The notes: generated by a model from the letters alone, not told the origin. Shown: positions 1-9,142, counted from the first letter of the stretch. The stretch: 64,000 nt of DNA from Paenibacillus sp. PK3_47 (GCF_023520895.1 NZ_CP026029.1:4712001-4776000); one strand, 5' to 3'. Numbers and translations are program-made.

Positions 1-1
1 C

Positions 2-1711
2 ATTGCATATTCAGAGAAGATGATCGAACAAATGATGGACGGAATTGATGATTACATAGAGGATATGAAACGGATTTCATCTATGCCCGCTTATGTAAAC
101 GATATCAAACAAAATCTGATCCGTTCTAACCGTTATTATGAGCAGAAGCAGATGATGAGGGGATCAGCAAAAAGTGAAGTGCTTGCACCGGGGGACTTTG
201 ATCTGCTGCTGTCCATCCAGCGCGGTATTGAAGGAAACATATCCTTCATTAACAACATTAAACGGGGGGCCAACTCTGTCTATATTTTTGACGGCTACGG
301 CAACGGGTACTATTCCACAAAGGACGGCGGTGTCCGGCTTGATCTGGAACAGAGCTATAAGTACTGGAGTGAGCGGTCTAAGGACACCAGCGGGGAAGCA
401 CTGCTCATTGGCACCCAGGCGTATACGAGCAATCTGCAGAGCACCCGGTACGCGTTCACCGTTGTACGCAGAATCGTCGACAGCCAGTGGAAGCCGATCG
501 GACTGATTGCGGTGGAGGCTAATATCAGCAATATGGAGAATCAGGTTAACGAACTGGATAAAGTTACCCGCGGCAAATCCCTGATTGTGGATGAGAACGG
601 TAAGGTTGTGTATGACAGCGGCCAGAAGCTGCTGACAACGGACATCTCCAACACAAATCTGTACCGCATGGCTAAAGATAGTGCAGGAAGCTTTTATGAT
701 ACAGTGTCCGGGAAAGAGCGGCTGAATATTTATTCAAGCTCCTCCAAAACCAGCTGGAAGGTTATTATCTCGATTCCGGTTGATGAGCTGACCCGCGACG
801 TGAAGATGACCCGCAATGCAACCATTGCCGCTACACTGATCATTATTGTGCTGGCGCTGATCATTTCCATTATTTTATCCTTTGCTTTAACCAAACCGCT
901 CACCCAAATGATCCAGCTCATGAAAAAAGTCCAAAACGGTGATCTGGATGTTCAATTCCGGGTTAAACGGCGGGATGAGATCGGTCTCCTGGGCCACCAG
1001 TTTAACCGGATGCTCGCCCGTATCAGGCAGCTGATCCAGGACATCTACCGGATTGAGGAGCAGAAGAAGGAAGCGGAGCTGCAGGCGCTGCAGAGCCAGA
1101 TCAACCCGCATTTTATTTATAACACATTAGAATCGATCCGTATGACCGCCGAGCTTAACGATGATGTTGAGGCTGCAGACATGATCTCAATTCTTGGCAA
1201 GCTGCTCCGCTACAGTACCGGTGAATTATCCGGCAGAACGACGATGAAGCAGGAGCTGCTGTATGTGCGGAATTATGTTGAACTGCTGGGCCACCGCTAT
1301 CCGGGACGTTTTCAGCTGGAGATTGATGTTCCGGAGAAGCTGGATAATTACGCTATCATTAAGCTTGTTTTTCAGCCTATTATTGAGAACGCAGCGTATC
1401 ACGGTCTGGATGACAGCAAACCGCAGATGCAGCTCCGTATCAGATGCGAGATTACTGAGCATAAGCTTCTGTTTCACATCAGCGATGACGGCTGCGGGAT
1501 GGACCGGGCCACTCTCGACAAGCTGAATGACAGCCTGAAGTATGAGCTTCCGCCGAAGAAAAGCATCAATGGAGGAATCGGCATGAAAAATGTACATCAG
1601 CGTGTACAGCTTCATTATGGCCCTGCCTATGGCATTGAGGTATTCAGCGAACCCGGAGAGGGTACGGATGTCATATTGTCCCTGCCGCTGCCGGGTAGGC
1701 AAGACGGGTAA
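2..1711 (+). CDS. YesM-type sensor histidine kinase, 5' truncated
   Basis: Sensor kinase of the sugar-responsive YesM family, cut by the window edge: the frame is open from base 2, so the first internal Met (base 20) is not the start. What remains is most of the extracellular sensor domain, one membrane segment (bases about 826-900), a HAMP linker, a His_kinase domain with the phospho-acceptor His in QINPHFIYNT (codon at 1109), and a HATPase domain with N-box ENAAYHG and G-box DDGCGMD plus GIGMKNV. In this family the kinase faces sugars or a binding protein outside the cell and phosphorylates a REC-AraC regulator. No partner regulator is adjacent downstream; the lone REC-AraC gene at 8177-8956 is a candidate, unless the partner lies upstream of the window. 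Family call is firm; ligand is inferred. Confidence 0.93.
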   Translation: MAYSEKMIEQMMDGIDDYIEDMKRISSMPAYVNDIKQNLIRSNRYYEQKQMMRGSAKSEVLAPGDFDLLLSIQRGIEGNISFINNIKRGANSVYIFDGYGNGYYSTKDGGVRLDLEQSYKYWSERSKDTSGEALLIGTQAYTSNLQSTRYAFTVVRRIVDSQWKPIGLIAVEANISNMENQVNELDKVTRGKSLIVDENGKVVYDSGQKLLTTDISNTNLYRMAKDSAGSFYDTVSGKERLNIYSSSSKTSWKVIISIPVDELTRDVKMTRNATIAATLIIIVLALIISIILSFALTKPLTQMIQLMKKVQNGDLDVQFRVKRRDEIGLLGHQFNRMLARIRQLIQDIYRIEEQKKEAELQALQSQINPHFIYNTLESIRMTAELNDDVEAADMISILGKLLRYSTGELSGRTTMKQELLYVRNYVELLGHRYPGRFQLEIDVPEKLDNYAIIKLVFQPIIENAAYHGLDDSKPQMQLRIRCEITEHKLLFHISDDGCGMDRATLDKLNDSLKYELPPKKSINGGIGMKNVHQRVQLHYGPAYGIEVFSEPGEGTDVILSLPLPGRQDG

Positions 1712-1741
1712 CGACTGCTTACATGAGAGGAGGTAATTAGC

Positions 1742-3049
1742 TTGAATCGAACGAAGTTCAAATGGTCCATGCGGACGATGATGGTGCTTCTCGTGCTGCT
1801 GTCGGCTGGATGTGACAAACTGGGCAGCATGGGAGATCAACCAGCACCGGGTACGGGGGAAGGGAATACAGCCAGCCTGTCCGGCACCATTGTTATGATG
1901 ACGAACAGGGTCGATCTGATTGAGAACGGGACGATGCAGGGGTATGCGGACCAGTTCAAAAAGAAGTTTCCGGAAGCGGATGTAGAATTCGAAGGCTTAA
2001 CGAATTACGCAACAGATATACTGGTTCGTCTCTCTACTCAGGATGCCGGGGATATCCTGCTGCTGCCGGTCAACTTGCCTGCCGATGAGCTCGGGAATTT
2101 CTTTGAGCCGCTGAGTGAGTCCATGTCTGCTGGCGAACGGTTCACCACCTTTGCGACATATGGGGGGAAAAGATACGGTTTATCCACCGGTACTACCACA
2201 AGCGGGATCGTGTACAATAAAAAAGCGTTCAGACAAGCCGGAATCACGGATATTCCGCAGACACTTGATGAGTTTTATGCAGTGTGTGCCAAGCTTAAGG
2301 CAGCGGGAATCATACCGCTTTACATGAATTACGGTGCCGCTTGGCCGCTGCGGGAATGGGGCGACGGCATGGTCAACTATATGACCGGCAATCCCGGCTA
2401 CACGAATAATATGATGAATGTGGACAACCCCTGGCAGATTGACAATGAATGGGGCAAAGCGCTGGGGATTGCCAGGGAGCTTATTAACAGAGGATATGTG
2501 GAAGAACAGCTATTCTCCAATAACTGGGAAATATCCAAAACCAAGCTGGCTACTGGTGAAGCGGGAATGTACCTGCAGGGGAACTGGACGATCCGTCAGG
2601 TGCTCGATGCAGGGGCTGCGCCGGAGGATATCGGGTTCTTCCCGTTTCCTTATGATAACGGCAGCATGCATTATGCCGCACTGAATCCGGACTGGTTCAT
2701 TGGCGTCAGTAAGTTTAGCAAGAATAAGGAGCTGTCCATGGCCTGGGTGGAGTTTTTGATTAAAGAAACTTCTTATACGTCAGACTGGGGATTTCTGCCG
2801 GCAGACGGCTCGCAGGAGACCTCGATGCCGCAGTACAAGGAATTCCTCTCTTACCAGCCCAAGTTAGTGGAGGCCACTGTGCAAAAGGATGATTTTGTCG
2901 ATATAGCCAACCGTGCAAAAATGTCCTTCTGGTCCGGGGAGTATATTCAGGAGCTGCTTGCTGCGCCGGATTTACAGCAGTCTTTTGACGAACTAAATGC
3001 AATATGGAAGGAAGCGCGGGCAAGCCGGCAGGCATCTTCCCAACCCTGA
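1742..3049 (+). CDS. ABC-type sugar-binding lipoprotein, no adjacent permease
   Basis: Extracellular solute-binding protein (family 1), 435 residues, TTG start at 1742 behind a GAGAGGAGG ribosome site. The N-terminus is a lipoprotein signal: basic start, hydrophobic stretch and lipobox LSAGC, so it should be tethered to the outer face of the membrane. It is clearly paralogous to the binding protein at 9294-10664: both share DILLLP/DVLLLP, FFEPL, SGI.YNK, AGITxxPxT and PLYxNY blocks. It has no permease genes of its own and sits 30 bases after the sensor kinase. It may present ligand to that kinase, or deliver to the importer at 10791-12511. Role is inference; family assignment is strong. Confidence 0.92.
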   Translation: MNRTKFKWSMRTMMVLLVLLSAGCDKLGSMGDQPAPGTGEGNTASLSGTIVMMTNRVDLIENGTMQGYADQFKKKFPEADVEFEGLTNYATDILVRLSTQDAGDILLLPVNLPADELGNFFEPLSESMSAGERFTTFATYGGKRYGLSTGTTTSGIVYNKKAFRQAGITDIPQTLDEFYAVCAKLKAAGIIPLYMNYGAAWPLREWGDGMVNYMTGNPGYTNNMMNVDNPWQIDNEWGKALGIARELINRGYVEEQLFSNNWEISKTKLATGEAGMYLQGNWTIRQVLDAGAAPEDIGFFPFPYDNGSMHYAALNPDWFIGVSKFSKNKELSMAWVEFLIKETSYTSDWGFLPADGSQETSMPQYKEFLSYQPKLVEATVQKDDFVDIANRAKMSFWSGEYIQELLAAPDLQQSFDELNAIWKEARASRQASSQP

Positions 3050-3094
3050 AGGGCAGCGGGTATTCCGGAAAAATATGAATTGGAGGGTTTACAT

Positions 3095-4159
3095 ATGGCC
3101 AAAAAGGTTACCATGCAGAAAATTGCCGATCATCTCGGCGTATCCAAGTTCGTCGTCTCCAAATCGCTCTCGGGCAAAGGCGGCGTAAATGAGACAACCA
3201 GGGAGAGAGTCATTCAGGCTGCCTCCCAGCTGGGCTATTTTACACAAAAGAATGCCTATATGCAGAACATCAAACGACCAGTGCAAACTGCGGGCGGCGA
3301 CCGGAACAAACAATCCGTCCTGGTGCTGATGCCGAATATCCGCTCGCAAACGCAGGACTCCCTGTATTGGGGCAAAATTGTTGACGGTATCTCGCTTGCC
3401 CTGGATCAGGAAGATCTGGGGATGGTTATTGTCTCCGAGCACCGCGCAGATAATTTTGTGAATATCCTCAATCCGAACGGACTGCTGGGCCTGATCGGTG
3501 TCGGCCAGATTTCAACGTCGCTGCTGCTGGAGGTCCACCGGATCGGCCTGCCGATGGTGCTCATCGATCATGAAGATCCGCTTATTCCAAGCGACACGGT
3601 GTTTGCCAACAATATCGATTCCATGGGCAGGCTGTGTAACCATTTGATGGGAGTGGGGCATAAGCAGATCCATTTTGTCGGTAATATCCGCTACTCCCGC
3701 AGCTTCCGGGACCGCTGGCTTGGCTTTCGCAGCGCACTGGAGGAGAACGGGGTAATGCCTCCGGCAGGGGACGATGAGATGCTGCAGCTGGAGGAGATAG
3801 ATGATAATGCTATGAAGGAAGAATTCGCAGCCTGGGCGGCCAAACGCAAAAAAGCGAAGTCCCTGCCGACAGCGGTCGTTTGTGCCAATGACAGAATCGC
3901 GCTGGCGGTCAGCGAGGGATTGAAGGAAGTAGGCTGCTTCATACCCGGTGACATTTCAGTTACGGGCTTTGACAATATTGAAGATGCCGCCAGAGCCGTT
4001 ACGCCGCTGACTACGGTACATGTGCCCAAGGAGGCAATGGGCCGCGCGGCAGTAGAGAAGCTGCTGAGCCGTCTTCATAATCCGTCTGTACCGCTGGAGA
4101 AGATTCTGATTGCCGCAGACATTGTGCACAGGGATTCGGTATCCGGGCCGCATAACTGA
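3095..4159 (+). CDS. LacI-family transcriptional regulator
   Basis: DNA-binding repressor of the LacI/GalR family, 354 residues. An upstream TTG (3080) is in frame, but the GGAGGG at 3082-3087 correctly spaces the ATG at 3095, so that start was chosen. The helix-turn-helix is at the N-terminus (KITMQKI-type: KVTMQKIADHLGVSK, residues about 2-16, then SKSLSGKGGV hinge-side residues), followed by a periplasmic-binding-protein-like sensor domain ending in the typical SVTGFDNI and TTVHVPKEAMG blocks. It lies between the orphan binding protein and the convergent mannan-degradation operon, so it probably controls genes in this locus. The cre/LacI-like site at 9154-9167 is one possible operator. Effector unknown. 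Confidence 0.93.
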   Translation: MAKKVTMQKIADHLGVSKFVVSKSLSGKGGVNETTRERVIQAASQLGYFTQKNAYMQNIKRPVQTAGGDRNKQSVLVLMPNIRSQTQDSLYWGKIVDGISLALDQEDLGMVIVSEHRADNFVNILNPNGLLGLIGVGQISTSLLLEVHRIGLPMVLIDHEDPLIPSDTVFANNIDSMGRLCNHLMGVGHKQIHFVGNIRYSRSFRDRWLGFRSALEENGVMPPAGDDEMLQLEEIDDNAMKEEFAAWAAKRKKAKSLPTAVVCANDRIALAVSEGLKEVGCFIPGDISVTGFDNIEDAARAVTPLTTVHVPKEAMGRAAVEKLLSRLHNPSVPLEKILIAADIVHRDSVSGPHN

Positions 4160-4254
4160 TATTTTGAACAAGGGTGCGGGACAGCAACTGGCACAGAACG
4201 TAGGAATTTAGAAGCTGCTGAATGAGAAGAGAAGTTAAAAGCTATGCATATAAA

Positions 4255-4431
4255 TGTATTTTCTACAGTTATTTCGGACTCTAAAGGCCAAAATTTAGAT
4301 ATAGATGTACTTTGTACATTAAAAATCCTGATTTGGTTGTAGTTTGACCCCTTTGTAATTTAATAAGTGTACAAAGTGCAAGTAAACCGTGAAAGACAAG
4401 GAAATGTCAGATTATAGTTGTACCAAGTGCA
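4255..4431. repeat. Four 13-bp imperfect palindromes with 51/62/51 spacing
   Basis: Four TGTAC-type palindromes: tgtattttctaca (4255-4267), tgtactttgtaca (4306-4318), tgtacaaagtgca (4368-4380) and tgtaccaagtgca (4419-4431). Centres are 4261, 4312, 4374 and 4425, giving distances of 51, 62 and 51. The first two carry TTT in the core and the last two AAA or CAA, so the second pair is inverted relative to the first. They occupy most of the 388-base gap between the LacI gene and the convergent GH130 gene. No coding sequence is seen here. Function unknown. Confidence 0.75.
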
Positions 4432-4484
4432 GCTAACAGCTAACCGTCCCTATAACCAAGGTAGAAGGTAGTAAATGCCAAGTA

Positions 4485-4526
4485 AAAAGGCGGCCGCCGG
4501 CAGTTAACCTGCCGGGGCCGCCTTTT
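4485..4526. terminator. Bidirectional Rho-independent terminator
   Basis: Arm aaaaggcggcc (4485-4495) pairs with ggccgcctttt (4516-4526); an inner stem ccggcag/ctgccgg closes on a short loop. A-run on one side and T-run on the other suit termination of both the LacI gene and the convergent GH130 operon. Confidence 0.9.
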
Positions 4527-4547
4527 GGCGTACACGTATATAGTGGA

Positions 4548-5720
4548 TTAGAGTTGTAAATTACGGTCAATGAGGGCGATCCGCTGCTGAACACAGGCAT
4601 AGGAGCGGAGCGGGTCCTCAGGTGTGTTCATTACATAATCAAGCATTTGGTCAACAGTGGTGGTAGCCACATGAATACGGGTATCGGAAGAGGCGTAATA
4701 GATATAGATATCTCCGTTGTCACGGGCGATTACACCGTTGCAGAATACTACGTTTGATACATCGCCGACGCGTTCTTCGCCGTCCGGGGCAATGAAATGT
4801 CCGCCAGGAGCATGGGTCACCTTGTTCGGCTCGTCAAGATCGGACAAGAAGGCATAGAGCACATAACGCAGGCCGGCAGCGGTATTGCGTACACCGTGGG
4901 CAATGTGCAGCCAGCCGCGCGGTGTCTTGATTGGGGCCGGACCCTGGCCGTTCTTCACTTCTTTGATGGTATGGTAGTAGCGCTGATCCATAATGGTCTC
5001 ACTTGTAATTACGGCGTTCTCAATCGTATCGGACAGCCCCCAGCCGATGCCTCCGCCGGAGCCGGCATCGATGAAGCCGTCCTGCGGACGGGTATAGAAG
5101 GCATACTTGCCGTCCACGAATTCTGGATGCAGCACGACATTGCGCTGCTGTGCAGATCCGGTCTTGAGGTCAGCCAGACGTTCCCAGGTTTTGAGGTCCT
5201 TGGTGCGGGTGATTCCGCACTGGGCCACAGCACTGGAGAGATCGCCGTGCGGAGCGTCGGGGTCTTTGCGCTCGGTACAGAACAGGCCGTAAATCCAGCC
5301 GTCAGCATGTTTGACCAGGCGCATATCATAGACGTTAATGTCCGGATCTTCGGTTTCGGGAAGCACGACGGGATGATCCCAGAACCGGAAGCCGTCCACA
5401 CCGCTGTCACTTTCGGCTACAGCGAAGAAGGATTTACGGTCGTTTCCTTCAACGCGGGCAACAATATAGAATTTGCCGTCCAGCTCAATGGCACCCGGAT
5501 TGAAAATGCCGTTCACGCCGATCCGTTCTGCGAAGTAAGGGTTGGTATCGGGATTAAAGTCATACCGCCAGATCAGCGGTGCATGCTCTGCGGTCAGCAG
5601 CGGGTATTGATAACGGTCAAAAATACCGTTCCCGTAGGGAACCTTTTCATTCTTGCGGGCAATAAGCGCCTCATAGCGTTCGGTTAACTGTGCCTTGCGT
5701 TCTTCAAATACTGCTGTCAT
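4548..5720 (-). CDS. GH130_1 4-O-beta-D-mannosyl-D-glucose phosphorylase
   Basis: Intracellular inverting phosphorylase, 390 residues, the length of characterised mannosylglucose phosphorylases. Family knowledge: it converts mannosyl-beta-1,4-glucose plus phosphate to mannose 1-phosphate and glucose. The GH130 general-acid Asp is seen in NVYDMRL (D132). Other conserved GH130 features are the INGIFNPGA-like GIFNPGA block near residue 71 and GQGPAPI followed by GWLHIAHG. It is the last gene of an operon with the 2-epimerase (1-base TGATG overlap) and the GH113 mannanase, the known mannan pathway in which mannobiose is first epimerised to mannosylglucose. Subfamily assignment rests on this context and the N-terminal extension; activity on mannobiose directly is the main alternative. 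Confidence 0.92.
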   Translation of the reverse strand: MTAVFEERKAQLTERYEALIARKNEKVPYGNGIFDRYQYPLLTAEHAPLIWRYDFNPDTNPYFAERIGVNGIFNPGAIELDGKFYIVARVEGNDRKSFFAVAESDSGVDGFRFWDHPVVLPETEDPDINVYDMRLVKHADGWIYGLFCTERKDPDAPHGDLSSAVAQCGITRTKDLKTWERLADLKTGSAQQRNVVLHPEFVDGKYAFYTRPQDGFIDAGSGGGIGWGLSDTIENAVITSETIMDQRYYHTIKEVKNGQGPAPIKTPRGWLHIAHGVRNTAAGLRYVLYAFLSDLDEPNKVTHAPGGHFIAPDGEERVGDVSNVVFCNGVIARDNGDIYIYYASSDTRIHVATTTVDQMLDYVMNTPEDPLRSYACVQQRIALIDRNLQL

Positions 5721-6934
5721 CAGATCGTCTCCTTTATAGCTGATTTTAGCCGCCCGATCATTTCAAAGCAGGCTCTGCCGTTATGGTAAGGACATTTCCA
5801 GGCGCTGACCTTAGGTGCATGTGCCAGCGGCTGAAGGTTCTCGTCCACGGCCCAATACCATTCCCCAAGCTGGTGATCGACCATATATTTGTCGATGAAA
5901 TTCCAGGATGCCGCGGAAGCGTCCAGGAAACGGCGGTCATCTGTCAGCTGATAGGCATTATAGAAGCCGACCATGGCCTCCGCCTGCGGCCACCAGTCTT
6001 TATCCTTGGAGACCAGGCTGCCGCCTTCTGCCTCGTTCCAGATTCCGCCGTCAGTATCAATGCCCTCGTTCAGAGCGGCTTCCGCCATGGATACAGCTAC
6101 CTTGCGCACACGCTCCAGCAGCTCCTCGTCGCCAAGCACTTCAGCCGCTTCAACCAGCAGCCAGCTGCCTTCGATATCATGGCCGTAGGAGATAATTTCC
6201 GACTTCACATTCCACTCTTCGTCCATGAACAAGAGGAAGTGCTCCCCTTTGTCATCAATGATGTGGTCAATCATCGTGTCGATCAGCTCGGCCAGCTTGA
6301 CGCGCAGCTCTTCCGTCTGCCAGACCCGGTATAAGCCGGTATAGCCTTCGAGCACATGAAGATGTGTGTTCATCGATTTCTTCTCGTTCATGTCCTTGGC
6401 GCTAAGCGACAATTCATCGGTCATTTCCCACTCACGGGAAAGAGCTTCAATGTAGCCTTTATTTACAGGATCATAACCGTATTTCTCCAAGGCGCGGAAC
6501 ACGGCTATTGCCTGCTCCAGGGCTTCTGCGTTTCCGGTAGCATGGTGGAATTCGGCGAGGGCGTAGATGGCAAAGGCTTGGCCATACACCTGCTTCTTCA
6601 GCTGGGAAGGCGCGCCTTTCGCGTCGACCATCCAGTATAATCCGCCGTATTCCTTGTCCAGGAAATGCTCCAGCAGATAGCTGTAGGCACGTTCAGCGAT
6701 GGTGAGGTACTCAGCTTTGCCGTAGATGCGGTAAGCGCTCGCAAATGTCCACAGAATCCGTGCGTTCAGCACAAGGCTTTTCTCGGCACCGGCAATCACA
6801 TTCAGCTGATTGTCGATTTCACCTACGAACCCGCCGTTCTCTTCATCCAGGGTATTCTTCATCCAGAAGCCGAGGATGTTGTGCTGAAGTTCATTCTCCA
6901 GTGCGTCAAGCCATGCTCCAGTTGATGTTGTCAT
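5720..6934 (-). CDS. ce: Cellobiose 2-epimerase (AGE superfamily)
   Basis: Epimerises the reducing-end sugar of beta-1,4-disaccharides at C2; with a mannan operon around it the likely substrate is mannobiose, giving mannosylglucose for the neighbouring phosphorylase. The 404-residue protein should be an (alpha/alpha)6 barrel. Catalytic-site motifs of the family are visible: GHDIEGSW (H252, E255, W258), DWWPQAEA (W314/W315, E319) and KCPYHNGR (H384), matching the two catalytic His and substrate-stacking Trp positions of characterised cellobiose 2-epimerases. ATG start at 6934; 15 bases separate it from the mannanase stop. Cytoplasmic, no signal peptide. N-acylglucosamine 2-epimerase is a less likely alternative given the operon. 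Confidence 0.93.
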   Translation of the reverse strand: MTTSTGAWLDALENELQHNILGFWMKNTLDEENGGFVGEIDNQLNVIAGAEKSLVLNARILWTFASAYRIYGKAEYLTIAERAYSYLLEHFLDKEYGGLYWMVDAKGAPSQLKKQVYGQAFAIYALAEFHHATGNAEALEQAIAVFRALEKYGYDPVNKGYIEALSREWEMTDELSLSAKDMNEKKSMNTHLHVLEGYTGLYRVWQTEELRVKLAELIDTMIDHIIDDKGEHFLLFMDEEWNVKSEIISYGHDIEGSWLLVEAAEVLGDEELLERVRKVAVSMAEAALNEGIDTDGGIWNEAEGGSLVSKDKDWWPQAEAMVGFYNAYQLTDDRRFLDASAASWNFIDKYMVDHQLGEWYWAVDENLQPLAHAPKVSAWKCPYHNGRACFEMIGRLKSAIKETI

Positions 6935-6949
6935 AGTGCAGAACCACTC

Positions 6950-7900
6950 CTAAACATTTATTTTGGAAGTAAAATAATCCTTAATAATTGCTGCTGACGA
7001 TTTACCGTACATGCAGTAATCATCATTCCCAGCGGCCTCTTCCAGCGGGTACAGAACAGCCGGCCAATCCCAGAGCATAAAGCCTTGAACCCACGGCCTG
7101 CCTTCACAGCTTCCGAACATGGCCCGGTAGAACCGGCTTTGCTCCTCCTCGTCGGGCACTCCCTGCAGAGTCCAGTCGTTGGGGATCGCGGCGCTGCCGG
7201 TTCGGCTGGGACATCCTGCTTCCATGAAGAAAAACGGCTTATCATACGCCTTCACGACTGCCTCGATCCGGTCAAGCTGATTCTCCCAATCCTTCTCGGG
7301 ATAATAGCCGCTGGAAGAAATCACATCAAGCGCATCCCACCAGGTTACATTATCCTCCTGATATTTGTCGCAATTATAGGTAATCACACCGGTGTACACC
7401 TTGCGGACTTCAGAGATCAAGGTTCTCCATTCGTTCTCGCGTCTGTCTGACTGCACCAGCTCACAGCCGATACAGAACATTTCGCAGCCGCTCTCCTCGG
7501 CGATGGCAGCATAATGCAGAATAAAGTCAGTATAAGACCGGAACCACTCACTCCACTTAGGCTCACAGGGAACATCTTTGTCAAAAAAGTTAATATGGGC
7601 ACGCCAGGTGCCGTCCGCGCAATTGACGATCGGTTTCAGACAGACCTTAAGCCCGAGCTTCTTGGCCTTGCGGATGGCCCACAGTACTTCTTCATCAGTG
7701 ACAGTCGGCTCTTTCCAATAGGGGATTTGTGTGGATTGCGGCGTGGCTTGAAGCGCACTGAAGGCAATGGCAGTCCAGTTCGCACCGGTTGTTGATTCCA
7801 TGAGCTCCATGGATTGCTCCGCAGCTTCGTTTGCCCATGTTCCGCGCCTGCCCATAAAACCCCAGGTAACGCCTCCGACATATTCATTCAGCAGTGACAT
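6950..7900 (-). CDS. GH113 beta-1,4-mannanase, intracellular
   Basis: Endo-beta-mannanase of glycoside hydrolase family 113, 316 residues without a signal peptide, close to the 320-residue Alicyclobacillus enzyme. Acid/base Glu is in CIGCELVQ (E147) and the nucleophile in FFMEAGCPS (E227), an 80-residue separation as expected for a clan GH-A barrel; the N-terminal GVTWGFMGRRGTW block is also typical. It should cut imported manno-oligosaccharides to mannobiose and mannotriose in the cytoplasm. First gene of the minus-strand operon; ribosome site GCGAGG precedes the ATG at 7900, and its promoter region is shared with the divergent regulator at 8177. Confidence 0.92.
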   Translation of the reverse strand: MSLLNEYVGGVTWGFMGRRGTWANEAAEQSMELMESTTGANWTAIAFSALQATPQSTQIPYWKEPTVTDEEVLWAIRKAKKLGLKVCLKPIVNCADGTWRAHINFFDKDVPCEPKWSEWFRSYTDFILHYAAIAEESGCEMFCIGCELVQSDRRENEWRTLISEVRKVYTGVITYNCDKYQEDNVTWWDALDVISSSGYYPEKDWENQLDRIEAVVKAYDKPFFFMEAGCPSRTGSAAIPNDWTLQGVPDEEEQSRFYRAMFGSCEGRPWVQGFMLWDWPAVLYPLEEAAGNDDYCMYGKSSAAIIKDYFTSKINV

Positions 7901-7968
7901 TTGGAAACCTCGCTTTGTCGATAGTATTAGGTAAAAGGCTTCACAACTCCGGTTATTTTGTTATGATA

Positions 7969-8002
7969 TTGTTATTATAAAATTGTTAGTTAATAATAAC
8001 AA
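7969..8002 (-). promoter_or_regulatory. Promoter of GH113 operon inside a 10-bp inverted repeat
   Basis: On the minus strand TTGTTA (8002-7997) and TATAAT (7979-7974) are separated by 17 bases, a good SigA layout reading toward the mannanase gene. The same bases form perfect 10-bp arms ttgttattat (7969-7978) and ataataacaa (7993-8002), so a symmetric regulator could cover both promoter elements. Which protein binds is not known. Confidence 0.55.
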
Positions 8003-8176
8003 CGCTTCAATTTAGTTATATACTTTTTTGTGTATGATTTCAAGGGGAAATATCGAAAGTAAATACAAGACTATAAAAGATCAATGCAGCACATTTGCTT
8101 ATCCTCAAATGAAGCCTATAATTGAATTGACAGCGCAATCATGCGGGATGGAATTAACAACTGGGGGCGGTTCTAG

Positions 8177-8956
8177 GTGATCAAGGTAATGATTGCAGAT
8201 GATGAGGAGGTTATCCGCCGCGGGCTGGAAAAGATTGCTTCCAGAATGGATCTGGATGTGGAAGTGATCGGATCGCACGGAAACGGCCAGGAGGCCTGGG
8301 CGCATCTGTCAACCTTAAAACCGGCAGATATTGACCTTCTGATTACAGATATTAAAATGCCGCGAATGGATGGCTTCAAGCTGATAGAAGAGGCCAGGAG
8401 ATATATGAAGGATCTGTCTATAGCCGTGCTTAGCGGCTTCAGTGAATTTGAATATGCCCGGCGGGCCATACGGCATGGCGTGCTGGATTATCTGCTCAAG
8501 CCGATTGAGAAGGCTCAATTATATGAACTGCTGAAAAGAGTAGAAGAGGGCAAAACGCTGAGAAGAGATGATCCTCTTCCGGAGAATAGTCCGGTACAAA
8601 ACGCCGAAGGCGGAGAACATTATGTGGTCGAACAAACCAAGAGCATATTGGAAAAGGAGTACAGCCATAATTTTGAGCTTGAACGGCTGGCAGAGAAGGT
8701 GGGCATGAATGCAAGCTACATCAGCCGTCTGTTCAAGTATAAGACCGGACAGACGATAACGGACTATCTGATCGGAATCCGGATCGCCAAGGCCAAAGCG
8801 CTGCTGGCGGAGCAGCCTGATCTCAAAAATTACGAAATTGCCGAAATGGTCGGCTACAGTGATCCCGTGTATTTCAACAAGCTGTTCAAGAAAATGTGCG
8901 GCATGACTCCCAAGGATTATAAGTACGGCTGCAGGACGCCCAAGGTGGAGCGTTAG
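8177..8956 (+). CDS. Response regulator, REC plus AraC-type DNA-binding domain
   Basis: YesN-family regulator of 259 residues, GTG start at 8177 behind GGGGGCGG. The receiver domain has the acidic pair (ADDEE), the phospho-acceptor Asp in LLITDIKMPRMDG (near residue 57), and a KP motif (LLKPIE). After a short linker comes a double helix-turn-helix of AraC type (residues about 160-255: LERLAEKVGMNASYISRLF and YEIAEMVGYSDPVYFNKLF). It has no adjacent kinase and is divergent from the GH113 operon and upstream of the importer genes, so it probably activates both. The kinase at the left edge of the window is a plausible partner. Single-gene cistron ended by a terminator at 9006-9030. Confidence 0.93.
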   Translation: MIKVMIADDEEVIRRGLEKIASRMDLDVEVIGSHGNGQEAWAHLSTLKPADIDLLITDIKMPRMDGFKLIEEARRYMKDLSIAVLSGFSEFEYARRAIRHGVLDYLLKPIEKAQLYELLKRVEEGKTLRRDDPLPENSPVQNAEGGEHYVVEQTKSILEKEYSHNFELERLAEKVGMNASYISRLFKYKTGQTITDYLIGIRIAKAKALLAEQPDLKNYEIAEMVGYSDPVYFNKLFKKMCGMTPKDYKYGCRTPKVER

Positions 8957-9005
8957 GAATGTGATGTCCCGGAGATCTATTTAATAGGAAGGCTTTTTTT
9001 CAGAG

Positions 9006-9030
9006 GAGGGCTGTACGCGCCCTCTTTTTT
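9006..9030 (+). terminator. Rho-independent terminator after the REC-AraC gene
   Basis: Stem gagggc (9006-9011) with gccctc (9019-9024), 7-base loop, then six T. It isolates the regulator from the importer operon. The rest of the 337-base gap (8957-9293) holds the importer promoter and cre box; no other gene is seen. Confidence 0.85.
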
Positions 9031-9142
9031 GCTGTCTTGAATAATAAAATTATCCATTTTAAATAATATAATAAAAACAAAAATAACAAATAGAAGACCA
9101 GAAAAAACAATTCAAACCATCGTTTTAGAGTTGAAATCGATC

